A stretch of DNA of 64,000 nucleotides from the NCBI GenBank assembly GCA_963831155.1, contig CAWHOY010000006.1, positions 558,001 through 622,000 of the forward strand, read 5' to 3'. The stretch comes from CAVRXQ01 sp963831155 (lineage in GTDB: Bacteria; Actinomycetota; Acidimicrobiia; Acidimicrobiales; Bog-793). The position numbers were made by a program, and so were the translations under genes. Below the pieces are notes generated by a model. That model was not told the origin of the DNA. It searched no databases and was given only the letters and a program-made list of their open reading frames with translations. Positions 1-7,330 of this stretch are shown here, in pieces. Numbering within the stretch: the stretch's first letter is position 1; each line of letters opens with the position of its first letter.

Positions 1-450
1 CTCGGCGAGCTCGGCGCGGTCGACGGAAACGCGCGATCCGCGACGGTAAGTGCCCTCGAGGAGGTCGAGATCGACGTCATTTCTCACGACGAGTTCATGG
101 CGCTTTTGGAAGAGCATCCACGCATCGCGACCGAGTTGCTTCGCCTGGTCGCCGGCCGACTGCGGAGCACTTCGTTGCGGCAGCTCGAGTTCGGCACGAT
201 GGACGCCCTCGCGCGACTCTGCGCAAGCCTGTCGGAACTCGCTAGCCGCTACGGCACCGCGCGGGGCGACGAGATCGAGATCGAAACTCCGTTCCACCAA
301 GGCGAGCTCGCCTCGTGGTCCGGGATCTCCCGCGAAGCGGTCGTGAAGGGGTTTCGCCAATTGCGGGGACTCGGCTGGCTCGAAGTAGAAGGGCGAACGT
401 TGATCCTGCGCAACCCGGAGGCGATCAGGCGGCGTGCGAGAGGTCTGTGA
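1..450 (+). CDS. Crp/Fnr-family transcriptional regulator, 5' end outside window
   Basis: The reading frame is open from base 1, so the gene starts before the window; 149 residues are visible. Residues 1-40 look like the end of a cyclic-nucleotide-binding-type beta roll. Residues 40-80 form a long dimerisation helix, and residues 98-140 a winged helix-turn-helix containing GELASWSGISREAVVKGFRQ, the usual recognition-helix arrangement of Crp regulators. The effector cannot be judged because the sensor domain is mostly missing. Transcription from here could continue into the HIT gene 27 bases downstream. Family assignment is solid; the regulated genes are unknown. Confidence 0.85.
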   Translation, partial: LGELGAVDGNARSATVSALEEVEIDVISHDEFMALLEEHPRIATELLRLVAGRLRSTSLRQLEFGTMDALARLCASLSELASRYGTARGDEIEIETPFHQGELASWSGISREAVVKGFRQLRGLGWLEVEGRTLILRNPEAIRRRARGL

Positions 451-476
451 GGTGCGTCGAATGAGTTCGTCGCCGA

Positions 477-941
477 ATGACGCGTGCGCCTTCATTGTCT
501 GAACCCGATGCGCCCTGTCTCGTTTGCCGCGAATTGCGCGGGGCCGTGGCGGTTCCGGGTGCGCTCCTCGAGTCCAAAAAGTTGGTCGGGGTCTTTCACG
601 CGCCACCTTCGCCTGCCGGGACCGCCTTTCTTGGTCGCTTGCTCGTCACTCCCCGTCGACACGCTTCGGATTTCGCCGGGCTGAACGTTTCAGAAGCAGC
701 CGAGGTGGGCGTCCAAATCCATCGGTATTCGGCTGCCCTGAAGGCGCTCGGAGCTCCGCGGGTCTATCTCGCGACGATCGGTCACGGTGTTGATCACCTC
801 CATGTTCATCTGTTGCCTCGCTGGCCGGAAACTCCGGACAGCATTGCCTGGCATGCCGTTGACGAATGGCCGGGAGCGCGACGAGGAGACTTCGACGGGG
901 CCGCAGCGGTCGTTGAGCACATTCGATCGTTGGTGAACTGA
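477..941 (+). CDS. HIT-family (histidine triad) protein
   Basis: This is a 154-residue protein with the histidine triad H107-L-H109-V-H111 followed by LLPRWPETP, the active site of HIT nucleotide hydrolases and transferases. These act on phosphoramidate or nucleoside phosphate bonds in the cytoplasm. An upstream CLVC (C14, C17) is a weak half of the zinc site found in some HIT proteins; the partner cysteines are not evident. The length is close to the family norm. It lies 27 bases behind the Crp-type regulator and ahead of the YihY gene. The exact substrate cannot be told. Confidence 0.85.
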   Translation: MTRAPSLSEPDAPCLVCRELRGAVAVPGALLESKKLVGVFHAPPSPAGTAFLGRLLVTPRRHASDFAGLNVSEAAEVGVQIHRYSAALKALGAPRVYLATIGHGVDHLHVHLLPRWPETPDSIAWHAVDEWPGARRGDFDGAAAVVEHIRSLVN

Positions 942-949
942 GGCGAACG

Positions 950-960
950 AAAGGAGGTGA
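950..960 (+). promoter_or_regulatory. Perfect Shine-Dalgarno sequence far from the next start
   Basis: The sequence AAAGGAGGTGA lies just after the HIT stop codon but 36 bases before the ATG of the YihY gene. No in-frame ATG, GTG or TTG lies between the two. The normal SD spacing is 5-10 bases, so this site either serves a non-canonical start, is a pause or stand-by site, or is a relic. Confidence 0.5.
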
Positions 961-996
961 CGAGGATTCGTCGGCGACCAAGCTGAGAATCGCACC

Positions 997-2109
997 ATGA
1001 ACGTTCTCGAGCGCGGTGTTCGACGGATCGACGCATTTCAGCAGCGCCACCGCGCTTCGGCGTTTTTCTTCGGAGTCATGAAGAAGTACGGCGACGACAA
1101 CGGGGGAGGACTGACGGTCCGCCTCACGTTCGCGGTGTTCATGACGGTCTTTCCCCTGTTGCTCCTGCTCGCCACCGTGCTTGCGATCGTGCTTTCGGGC
1201 GACCCGTCGGCTCGGCGCGCGGTGCTCCACTCGACCTTCGTCGAGTTTCCGATCGTCGGGAAGGACCTCCTCAACAACATTCACGTCCTGCGGCGTAACT
1301 CCGCTTTCGGACTTGTGATCGGGATCGTCGGCCTCGTCTATGGCGCCACAGGGCTGGCAGGAACCGGTCTGTATGTCATGGAGCAGGTTTGGAACGTCCC
1401 GGCCGTGGTGCGACCGGGTTACCGGGTCCGCATAGCGCGCAGTCTCGTCTTCTTGCTGGTGCTCGCGGTCGGACTGATCACGACGACCTTTCTCTCGAGC
1501 TTCGGAACCTTCGGACGTCACAACGTCGCACTCGGCGTCGCGGCGGAGGCAGTCGCCGGGATCGAGAACGTTGGAGTGTTCCTCGCGGCGTTCCGCGTTC
1601 TGACTCCGAAGCAGGTCCGGACTCGGAACCTCATCGTCGGTGCAGCGGTCGGCGGAGTGCTTTGGACAGTGATACAAGCGTTCGGGGGCTACGTCGTCGG
1701 CCACTACCTCAAGAACGACAACGCGGTGTACGGAACGTTCGGGACCGTGCTCGGGCTAATCGCGTGGATATCGATCGGGGCGCAGATCACCGTGTATTCG
1801 GCGGAGATGAACTCAGTGATCGTCCGGCGCCTGTGGCCGCGAGCAATGGTGCAGCCTCCGCTCACCGTGGCAGACCAGCAATCGATTGCGCTCCAGGTGA
1901 TCGAGAACCAGCGGCGTCCGGAACAGGAAGTGATCACGCGCGTGCAGGGTCGTCCGATGACCGAGGACGAGTACCGGGTTGCCGGATGGGTGCTCGATCA
2001 CTCCGTTGTCGGAACTGTCATGCGTGTCCCCGAAGAGTCCCCTAATCCTGACGACGACGGTGAAGCGTGGGCGAGCGCACGAGGAAACGGCGGCTCGCCG
2101 GGTCCGTGA
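997..2109 (+). CDS. YihY/BrkB-family inner membrane protein
   Basis: This is a 370-residue integral membrane protein with about six hydrophobic segments, at roughly residues 45-70, 108-130, 150-172, 185-205, 215-240 and 250-275. The family-typical stretch VYGTFGTVLGLIAWISIGAQ falls in the last membrane hairpin. The hydrophilic C-terminal tail of about 90 residues is rich in acidic residues and glycine. YihY proteins were once annotated as RNase BN, but that role was disproved; the true function is unknown. Only a weak SD (GAGA) precedes the ATG, and a perfect SD lies unusually far upstream. Confidence 0.85.
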   Translation: MNVLERGVRRIDAFQQRHRASAFFFGVMKKYGDDNGGGLTVRLTFAVFMTVFPLLLLLATVLAIVLSGDPSARRAVLHSTFVEFPIVGKDLLNNIHVLRRNSAFGLVIGIVGLVYGATGLAGTGLYVMEQVWNVPAVVRPGYRVRIARSLVFLLVLAVGLITTTFLSSFGTFGRHNVALGVAAEAVAGIENVGVFLAAFRVLTPKQVRTRNLIVGAAVGGVLWTVIQAFGGYVVGHYLKNDNAVYGTFGTVLGLIAWISIGAQITVYSAEMNSVIVRRLWPRAMVQPPLTVADQQSIALQVIENQRRPEQEVITRVQGRPMTEDEYRVAGWVLDHSVVGTVMRVPEESPNPDDDGEAWASARGNGGSPGP

Positions 2110-2159
2110 GATCGGGTGACGAGCGCATCCGAGTGCTCGAAGGGCGCCGTGCATCGTGA

Positions 2160-2645
2160 TCACGAATTCGCTGGCAGGTAGATCTCCGCTCGCCACTTCT
2201 CGATACCGGCTGGAGGGCTGAGGACGCGCAAGGCGTGTAGTGCCCAATCGAGCACGAGCTCGTGGGGTTCAGAGTCGGGGACAAACAGCACCAGCCCTCG
2301 TTGCGGGTGGTCTTGTTTGATGACCCAGTTCCCAGGGATCGCGATCGGAGGCAGTAGCGCACTGAACCGACGACCGGTCGCGTGCGATATGCCGAGGCTC
2401 ACCTGGCGCCGACCGCTTTGGTCTGCACGTTCCGGCTTCCATGTGCACATCGTCACCCCGGTGTTTCCGCCTCCAAATAGCGCCATGAATCCGAGTGTCG
2501 TCGAACGCTCCTCATCACGCACCTCGGGTATGAGGTTGATCCACCCGTCTCGAGCATCGGCGATCAGGCTCATGTAACCGACGAGTTCCGCAGGTTCTTC
2601 GACGTTGAACTCCACTCGCTTGCTGACTCGAACGGTCTTGGCCAC
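2160..2645 (-). CDS. Conserved-looking protein of unknown function
   Basis: This protein of about 161 residues was not recognised. The GTG at 2645 is preferred because GGGAG lies nine bases upstream; the frame stays open another 43 codons upstream, but that part is low-complexity. It has no signal peptide or membrane segment. It contains a glycine-rich turn (LFGGGNTGVTMCTW) and mixed beta-type sequence ending in WRAEIYLPANS. It is transcribed convergently with the YihY gene. Confidence 0.6.
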   Translation of the reverse strand: MAKTVRVSKRVEFNVEEPAELVGYMSLIADARDGWINLIPEVRDEERSTTLGFMALFGGGNTGVTMCTWKPERADQSGRRQVSLGISHATGRRFSALLPPIAIPGNWVIKQDHPQRGLVLFVPDSEPHELVLDWALHALRVLSPPAGIEKWRAEIYLPANS

Positions 2646-2794
2646 GAGTTCAGTCTCCCAACACGCACTCGGGGACCACGGGATTTTCTGTTTCGGCGTT
2701 GACTCTGCAAGGGAGGGGGTGGACGGTGTTCCCAATGGCAACTCTGCTGCGAGCGGAGGGTCTTCGCGCCCCACCCGTGTGAACGTAAAGGCTC

Positions 2795-2822
2795 CTACTA
2801 CTACTACTACTACTACTACTAC
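2795..2822. repeat. Trinucleotide microsatellite (CTA)9
   Basis: Nine uninterrupted copies of CTA plus one base lie in the intergenic stretch between the unknown gene at 2160-2645 and the SPFH operon. No gene runs through it convincingly. Confidence 0.9.
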
Positions 2823-2924
2823 GAAGGTGCTGGCCCTCGACCCCGTGATTCAGAGCGCGTGCCACACGCCTGGCTCGGTCCAATGCTGAGCGGCGGCCAC
2901 GCGGTACACATCGCCGGCTACTTC

Positions 2925-2957
2925 TATTAAGTGATATCGTATTAATATCAATTAATA
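2925..2957. promoter_or_regulatory. Inverted-repeat operator candidate upstream of the SPFH operon
   Basis: Left arm TATTAAGTGATAT (2925-2937) and right arm ATATCAATTAATA (2945-2957) are complementary at 12 of 13 positions around a 7-base AT-rich spacer. The site is 22 bases upstream of the SPFH start codon. Its AT-richness contrasts sharply with the surrounding high-GC DNA. An obvious candidate to bind it is the ribbon-helix-helix protein encoded second in the operon; this is inference. Confidence 0.6.
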
Positions 2958-2978
2958 GAGCCACTCTTGCGAGGAATC

Positions 2979-3896
2979 ATGAGACACTCTGTCGAGCCGT
3001 ACAGCGGCGCTGAGGCGACATCGTTCGACCGCCCCGCTTCCCGAGTCGAGATTCGAGAGCGGCATGCGTGGAGGATCAGCGGCTGGTTTGGTGTCCTGAT
3101 AGTCGCCGGCTGTGTCACCTCTGCAGTCTTAATTGCCCAGAGTTCGGCGAAAAACTTCACCGTCGTGCCCATCGTGGTGGCCGTTGTCATCTTGGCCTCG
3201 CTGGTCATCGTCCAGCCTGGCCAAACCAGAGTCGTGCGGTTTTTTGGCAGCTACGTCGGCACCGTGCGTCAAACCGGTCTGTCCTGGATCGTGCCTTTCA
3301 GTGACCGACGGAATGTGAGCGTTCGAGTCAGGAACTTTGAGACGAACCACCTCAAAGTCAACGACGCTGACGGCAATCCCGTCGAGATCGCCGCAATCGT
3401 CGTGTGGCAGGTTGCCGATACTTCACGCGCGCTCTACGCCGTTGAGGACTACCTCAATTTTGTGCGCGTGCAGGCTGAATCGGCGTTGCGTCATGTTACG
3501 ACCACGCATCCCTATGACGACCCCGCCGACAATGAAACATCGCTTCGTGGATCGACGGACGTTGTCGCCGGGGAGCTAGCCGAAGAGATGGCTCAGCGTG
3601 TCTCCATCGCTGGGCTGGAGATCATCGAGGTGCGCATCAGCCATCTTGCGTACGCGTCTGAAATAGCTCAGGCCATGTTGCGCCGGCAACAGGCCGGCGC
3701 TGTCGTTGCGGCCCGCTCTCGTATCGTTGATGGCGCCGTCGGAATGGTTGAGATGGCGCTAGCGCGACTGAGTGAACGCGGCATTGTCGACCTCGACGAG
3801 GAGCGCAAGGCGGCAATGGTAAGCAATCTGATGGTCGTGCTTTGCGGCGACCAACCTGCATCACCGGTCGTCAACACCGGGACGCTCTACTCGTAA
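2979..3896 (+). CDS. SPFH/band-7 (stomatin-like) membrane protein
   Basis: This protein of about 305 residues starts from the ATG at 2979 (GAGG four bases upstream); a TTG at 2967 is an alternative. Two hydrophobic segments lie near residues 36-55 and 62-82. They are followed by an SPFH core with the hallmark stretches VVRFFGSYVGTVRQTGLSW, VNDADGNPVEIAAIVVWQVAD and an alanine-rich helical region (RRQQAGAVVAARSRIV). Such proteins organise membrane microdomains or chaperone membrane proteins. It is co-transcribed with a ribbon-helix-helix gene three bases downstream, and an inverted repeat precedes it. Confidence 0.88.
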   Translation: MRHSVEPYSGAEATSFDRPASRVEIRERHAWRISGWFGVLIVAGCVTSAVLIAQSSAKNFTVVPIVVAVVILASLVIVQPGQTRVVRFFGSYVGTVRQTGLSWIVPFSDRRNVSVRVRNFETNHLKVNDADGNPVEIAAIVVWQVADTSRALYAVEDYLNFVRVQAESALRHVTTTHPYDDPADNETSLRGSTDVVAGELAEEMAQRVSIAGLEIIEVRISHLAYASEIAQAMLRRQQAGAVVAARSRIVDGAVGMVEMALARLSERGIVDLDEERKAAMVSNLMVVLCGDQPASPVVNTGTLYS

Positions 3897-3899
3897 TCC

Positions 3900-4142
3900 G
3901 TGAATGACCGCAAGCAAGTACTGATTCGGATCGATCCCGCAGTCCATGATGCTCTCGCCAGGTGGGCAGCTGATGAGTTTCGCAGTTTCAATGCCCAGAT
4001 CGAAGTGCTGTTGCGCCACGCCCTCGACGAGGTGGGACGAATGCCGAAAAGGGCTGGGCCGCTTCCCAGGCGGGGTCGACCGCCCACTGCTTCACCCGCG
4101 ATCGTCGAGATGCCGACAGAAGTTCCATCGAGAGGGCCATAA
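3900..4142 (+). CDS. Arc/ribbon-helix-helix DNA-binding protein
   Basis: This 80-residue protein begins at a GTG three bases after the SPFH stop, so translation is probably coupled. Residues 5-45 (KQVLIRIDPAVHDALARWAA, then DEFRSFNAQIEVLLRHAL) match the beta strand plus two helices of Arc/MetJ-type repressors. The C-terminal 30 residues are basic and proline-rich. It could autoregulate the operon through the inverted repeat at 2925-2957. It is not evidently an antitoxin, because its partner is an SPFH protein rather than a small toxin. Confidence 0.75.
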   Translation: MNDRKQVLIRIDPAVHDALARWAADEFRSFNAQIEVLLRHALDEVGRMPKRAGPLPRRGRPPTASPAIVEMPTEVPSRGP

Positions 4143-4377
4143 CCGAGTCCGAACTAGACGCGGCACGATTTCCCTAGCAAATCGACGTTCCGTCAGCTCG
4201 CTGTTGTCGCGGCGCGTGCCATCGTGCCTCCACCTCTAAAGATGCGGAAAAGTCATGCCGTTAGTGACGGAGTCCGGATGGGAAGAGGTTGAGAGTGGAT
4301 AACACAGACGAACTCGCTCTCAACTCAGCAGGGTTGGGACCTCGCCGTCGCCGGGTGCTTCAGGTGTCGTCGACTAA

Positions 4378-4839
4378 ATGGAACGGGTGACAACAATTCG
4401 CAGACTTATGAGCGTCGTTTGTGCCGTACTCGCGTTGGGTATCGCCTCCTACGGAGTCGCTGGCGCGGCTACGGGCCAAGTTCGGGTACCGTCGAAGCGC
4501 GTCGTGATCAAACCGTCCAAGCGCGTCGTGATCAATCCGCGGGCTGTGAAGGCCGCCTGCAACGCGGGCGCATCGGCAGTCGCAAGTGTCGTCAAGTCGT
4601 ACACGGCCGGGAATTCCGGAGCACCGCCGAGGTCTGTCGCGGTGCTCACACGCCTACCCTCCGTGGAGCCGTATCTGAAAAGTGTGCTCGGCAACACGTC
4701 GTACTACACGATCAGTATCGGAAAGAACGGTGTCGTGGACGTGACTCCGGCGCCTGGCACCCCCGGCTACAGCCTCGGTACTCGTGCCTACGAAACGTAC
4801 AGAGCGCCCGGTGGCGGGAACATCTGCTCGACGGTCTGA
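4378..4839 (+). CDS. Small secreted protein, unknown function
   Basis: This 153-residue protein has a clear signal peptide: basic TTIRRL, then a hydrophobic core to about residue 27, then VAGAA. A short internal repeat (PSKRVVIKPSKRVVINP) follows at about residues 38-54. The rest is soluble, with cysteines near 61 and at CSTV close to the end. I do not recognise the family. The segment NTSYYTISIGKNGVVDVTP is beta-rich, slightly reminiscent of pilin C-terminal domains, but no pilin N-terminus is present. It stands alone just before the tRNA-Lys fragment at 4984. Confidence 0.6.
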   Translation: MERVTTIRRLMSVVCAVLALGIASYGVAGAATGQVRVPSKRVVIKPSKRVVINPRAVKAACNAGASAVASVVKSYTAGNSGAPPRSVAVLTRLPSVEPYLKSVLGNTSYYTISIGKNGVVDVTPAPGTPGYSLGTRAYETYRAPGGGNICSTV

Positions 4840-5377
4840 GGACTCAAAGCCCGAAGCGTCGCTGCCCCGGACCAAGCGGGCGCCGTCAGGCATTTGCGCT
4901 GCCGTCCACGAAGTTGGGTTTTCAGTTGGGTGGAGGGATATCAGTGGGGTGTGACGACGGCAGAAAGTCTCTGATAACTGGTAGGCCGCCCGGGTCTCGA
5001 TCCCGGCGCCTTGGCCGCAAAAGACGGGTCCGAAGCGTCCTATCCGTCCGCTAGATCCTGCGTTGGCAGTTCAAGTCCAGCTCGGCGTCCCCCCGTACGC
5101 GAGATTCTGCTGCAGTCACTCGATTTCAGTCGCAACGTCAGTAGCGCCAGCTCGCAGACTGTGGAGAGGTCGCCACCGGCCGGCCGGTCGATATCACCGA
5201 GGGTCGGGCGGACATCCGCGCTCGGATGCCCGTTTAAGTACTCACTCACACTCCGTTCGACCGTTGGGTCGGTCACGAGATTGAAGGCACGGCAGTCACC
5301 GACGTCGTGATCGCGCAACCGTTCTGGCGAGTCTCCTCGACGTTCGTCCCACCAATTGGGCTCTACTCAGCTGTCAC
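4840..5377. other. Stretch without a recognisable gene
   Basis: Reading frames here are short and overlap one another with no signal, domain or ribosome site that I can support. The only structured item is the tRNA-Lys 3' fragment at 4984-5014. Confidence 0.5.
4984..5014 (-). repeat. Fragment of the tRNA-Lys 3' half (possible att relic)
   Basis: These 31 bases match 21153-21183, the T-arm, acceptor 3' strand and variable region of the intact tRNA-Lys, with one mismatch and in the same orientation. The remainder of a tRNA cannot be folded here: the 5' acceptor strand does not pair and the anticodon stem has only three pairs. It lies on the 3' side of the intact tRNA, where an integration at the tRNA would leave a direct-repeat copy. 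Confidence 0.7.
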
Positions 5378-5399
5378 GTATACTGAAGAGTGGCTTAAG
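5378..5399. promoter_or_regulatory. Conserved motif upstream of padR
   Basis: The 22-base block starting GTATACTG and ending GGCTTAAG sits 19 bases before the PadR start. A block with 17 of 22 identical bases lies at 6606-6627, before the broken second PadR copy. Conservation upstream of both copies suggests promoter and operator function. Confidence 0.45.
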
Positions 5400-5418
5400 A
5401 CAATCGTCGGGGGGTCCG

Positions 5419-5736
5419 ATGACGTCAGAGGGGATCCGCGGGTCTTCTGATCGCAGCATCCTCGTGCTCACGAGCCTCGCCGGCGGCCCAAAGCACGGCT
5501 ACGCGCTCGTCAGGGACATCGAGAACTTCGCCGGCGTGACGTTGAGAGCGGGCTCGCTTTATGGCTCGCTTGCAAACCTCGAAGAGGCGGGTTTCATCAG
5601 AGCCCTTCCCGCGGAAGGGCGACGCTACCCCTACCAGATCACCGCTCGTGGTCTTGTATACCTGCAGGGGCGACTTTTCGAATCGGCGAGAGTCGCGAAG
5701 GTCGGACTCGCACGAATCGCCGGAGCGAGGCGATGA
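5419..5736 (+). CDS. PadR-family transcriptional regulator
   Basis: This 105-residue regulator begins at an ATG with GGGGGG five bases upstream. The winged helix is typical of the PadR family: ILVLTSLAGGPKHGYALVRD, then LRAGSLYGSLANLEEAGFI and the wing RRYPYQITARG. The C-terminal helix is short. It is the first gene of a three-gene operon with ATGA overlaps; the two downstream genes share a motif seen in membrane proteins that PadR regulators often control. A conserved motif upstream (5378-5399) suggests autoregulation. Confidence 0.85.
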   Translation: MTSEGIRGSSDRSILVLTSLAGGPKHGYALVRDIENFAGVTLRAGSLYGSLANLEEAGFIRALPAEGRRYPYQITARGLVYLQGRLFESARVAKVGLARIAGARR

Positions 5737-5903
5737 GAAGTGCCGCCGCGATCGTGCTCAGCGCTTACCCGCGTTTCGTACGAGTCCGGTACGGCGCTGG
5801 ACTCGAGCTGATCGCGGCAAGGGCTCAAAGCGTTGGGCCGACAGCACGAAGTTCAGAAGCCGGATCAAGCGTGACGCCAACCACGCTCGGATCTAGCGGA
5901 TGA
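5733..5903 (+). CDS. Small protein in PadR operon
   Basis: This 56-residue frame starts in the ATGA that ends padR and ends in the ATGA that begins the next gene. The N-terminus (IVLSAYPRFVRVRYGAGLEL) resembles the start of the following protein (ALRCYPKWWRHKYGDQVCDL). It therefore looks like a truncated paralogue of its neighbour whose membrane part was lost. Function unknown. Confidence 0.5.
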   Translation: MRSAAAIVLSAYPRFVRVRYGAGLELIAARAQSVGPTARSSEAGSSVTPTTLGSSG

Positions 5904-6343
5904 GACGCCCCATCCACTTCGCGCTGCGCTGTTACCCGAAGTGGTGGCGTCATAAGTACGGAGATCAAGTTTGCGACCTCGCCGAAGAGTTGATCGACCT
6001 CGGTGAATCATCGACGCTGCTTGAGGCGGCGAGCCTCGTTCGAACGGGCACAGTTGAGAGAATCCGTTCAGCACGCCGACAGAATCCCGTTGTACTGAAT
6101 TCGAGTCACGCGCTCGTTATCGCGGTCGTCGCCCTCGCTGCCTTGTTCTCTCAGAGTCCGAGCCGTCTTCTTGAAGGCTCCAGTCATCAGGGAGACATTG
6201 TCGTGACGCCTACCCCCATCATCATTTCGAATACTGCAGTTATTTACGACATCAAGGTTCACACTCACTCTCTCTGGAGGTCTGGATCTCTTCAGAGCAG
6301 CATGGCAGGGACTCTCACCAAGTCCACCGGGACCTACCTCTAG
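5900..6343 (+). CDS. PadR-operon membrane protein of unknown function
   Basis: This 147-residue protein overlaps the previous gene by four bases. Its N-terminal motif LRCYPKWWRHKYGDQVCDLA is the YPxxWRxxYG-type region seen at the start of many actinobacterial membrane proteins next to PadR regulators. A hydrophobic segment lies near residues 70-85 and the remainder is beta-type. It is shorter than the usual multi-span relatives, so it may be truncated. Function unknown. Confidence 0.55.
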   Translation: MRRPIHFALRCYPKWWRHKYGDQVCDLAEELIDLGESSTLLEAASLVRTGTVERIRSARRQNPVVLNSSHALVIAVVALAALFSQSPSRLLEGSSHQGDIVVTPTPIIISNTAVIYDIKVHTHSLWRSGSLQSSMAGTLTKSTGTYL

Positions 6344-6605
6344 TTCACGTCTAAGAACGCGCCCCAAAGAGGCGGCCATCTCGCCTGATGTAGCAGTTCT
6401 GACGAACGTCAGCTCGCGAGGATGAGGCCCGAGGTTGACGACTCGGCACCGCCGTGACGGCGATCGCATGAGGGAGCGACGCGGACAGGAGCGCAAAGTT
6501 CTCTTCGTTCACATCGAGACCGCCTGCCGCGATCTCGGATGCAATTCGCGCTCGGTCACGGAGAGCTAGCAGCGAGTCCAGTTTTCGGCTTGGTTTCCGT
6601 TGTCA

Positions 6606-6627
6606 ATATACTGTAAAGTGACTTACG
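6606..6627. promoter_or_regulatory. Second copy of the padR upstream motif
   Basis: The block from ATATACTG to GACTTACG matches 17 of 22 bases of 5378-5399 and is placed similarly before the broken PadR copy at 6662. Confidence 0.4.
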
Positions 6628-6661
6628 GAAAGTGTACTAGCGAGAAGATTGCGGGCCGCCG

Positions 6662-6760
6662 ATGACGTCAGAGGCAATCCGAGGAGCCTCGCCGGAGAAC
6701 CGAAGCGCGGCTACGACCTCATCAGAGTCGCCAAACAACTCCGCCGGCCCTTGCGAGATC
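6662..6760 (+). pseudogene. Remnant of a second padR gene
   Basis: The start repeats the padR start (ATGACGTCAGAG, then a variant of ATCCGCGGG). It jumps to the equivalent of the SLAGGPKHGYALVRD coding stretch with about 30 bases deleted and the frame lost. Similarity fades after about 100 bases. It appears to be a duplicated and decayed regulator that kept its upstream motif. Confidence 0.55.
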
Positions 6761-7234
6761 GGTAACGATTACCTCGGGATGGCCGGTCGTCGTTCGAGCG
6801 ACGATGCAGGAGCCCTCGAGCGTTTTCATGCCCGCCGAAGGAGGACGCGCGCTCTCGTCTCCCGTGAGCAGGACCCGATTGCTCCAACCGTCTCGACGAC
6901 ATGAAAGCGTTCGCTCTCACATATCAGATCTATCTGTCCCGGGTGATCGGTTGCCACTCCAACGCTGATGTCCGTCGAAAGCGAAGTTGAAGTTATGGAC
7001 CAGCGACGAAGCGTCATCTGCCTTGTTTGTCGGATGCTCTCACGAACGGATTCATCCCTTCGCCGAGCCATCGCCCAGCGGGAGCGCTGCGTCGTCTACG
7101 CCCTCCAGCGCCGCGATTCGGCACTCCCGCTGGACGATGGCTGTGTTCTGGTTGTTACGCCTGCCGTCTTGAAGGTAGCGAAGCAGTGTGCAGGTCTTCG
7201 GCCGATTGATTGTTGAAGGGCCTCAAAAGGAGGA
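6761..7234. other. Stretch without a recognisable gene
   Basis: Several short overlapping frames on both strands exist, but none has a ribosome site, a recognised domain or protein-like composition. It probably derives from the decay of the second PadR locus. Confidence 0.4.
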
Positions 7235-7315
7235 ATGGGAATCAACCCGTTTGAACGTTGTGCGAGATCAGTCACACAGGGGATGTGCCTGAGAGACGAG
7301 CTCTTCGGGCTCTGA
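7235..7315 (+). CDS. Possible 26-residue leader ORF before the substrate-binding protein
   Basis: AAAGGAGGA directly abuts an ATG that opens a 26-codon frame (starting MGINPFERCARS) and ends 15 bases before the GTG of the next gene. The spacing is shorter than ideal. It could be a regulatory leader peptide or chance. Confidence 0.25.
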   Translation: MGINPFERCARSVTQGMCLRDELFGL

Positions 7316-7330
7316 ACAGGAGGGGAATAG

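Noticed and set aside
646..1704. Long minus-strand frame of 352 codons opposite the HIT and YihY genes
   Set aside because: It is antisense to two well-supported genes, has highly charged low-complexity translation and no recognisable domain.
3900..4142. SPFH-RHH pair as a toxin-antitoxin system
   Set aside because: The partner is a 300-residue SPFH membrane protein with no toxin features; operon-level regulation is the simpler reading.
4984..5056. A complete tRNA on the minus strand
   Set aside because: Only the T-arm and acceptor 3' strand fit; the 5' acceptor does not pair and the anticodon stem has three pairs, so it is a fragment.
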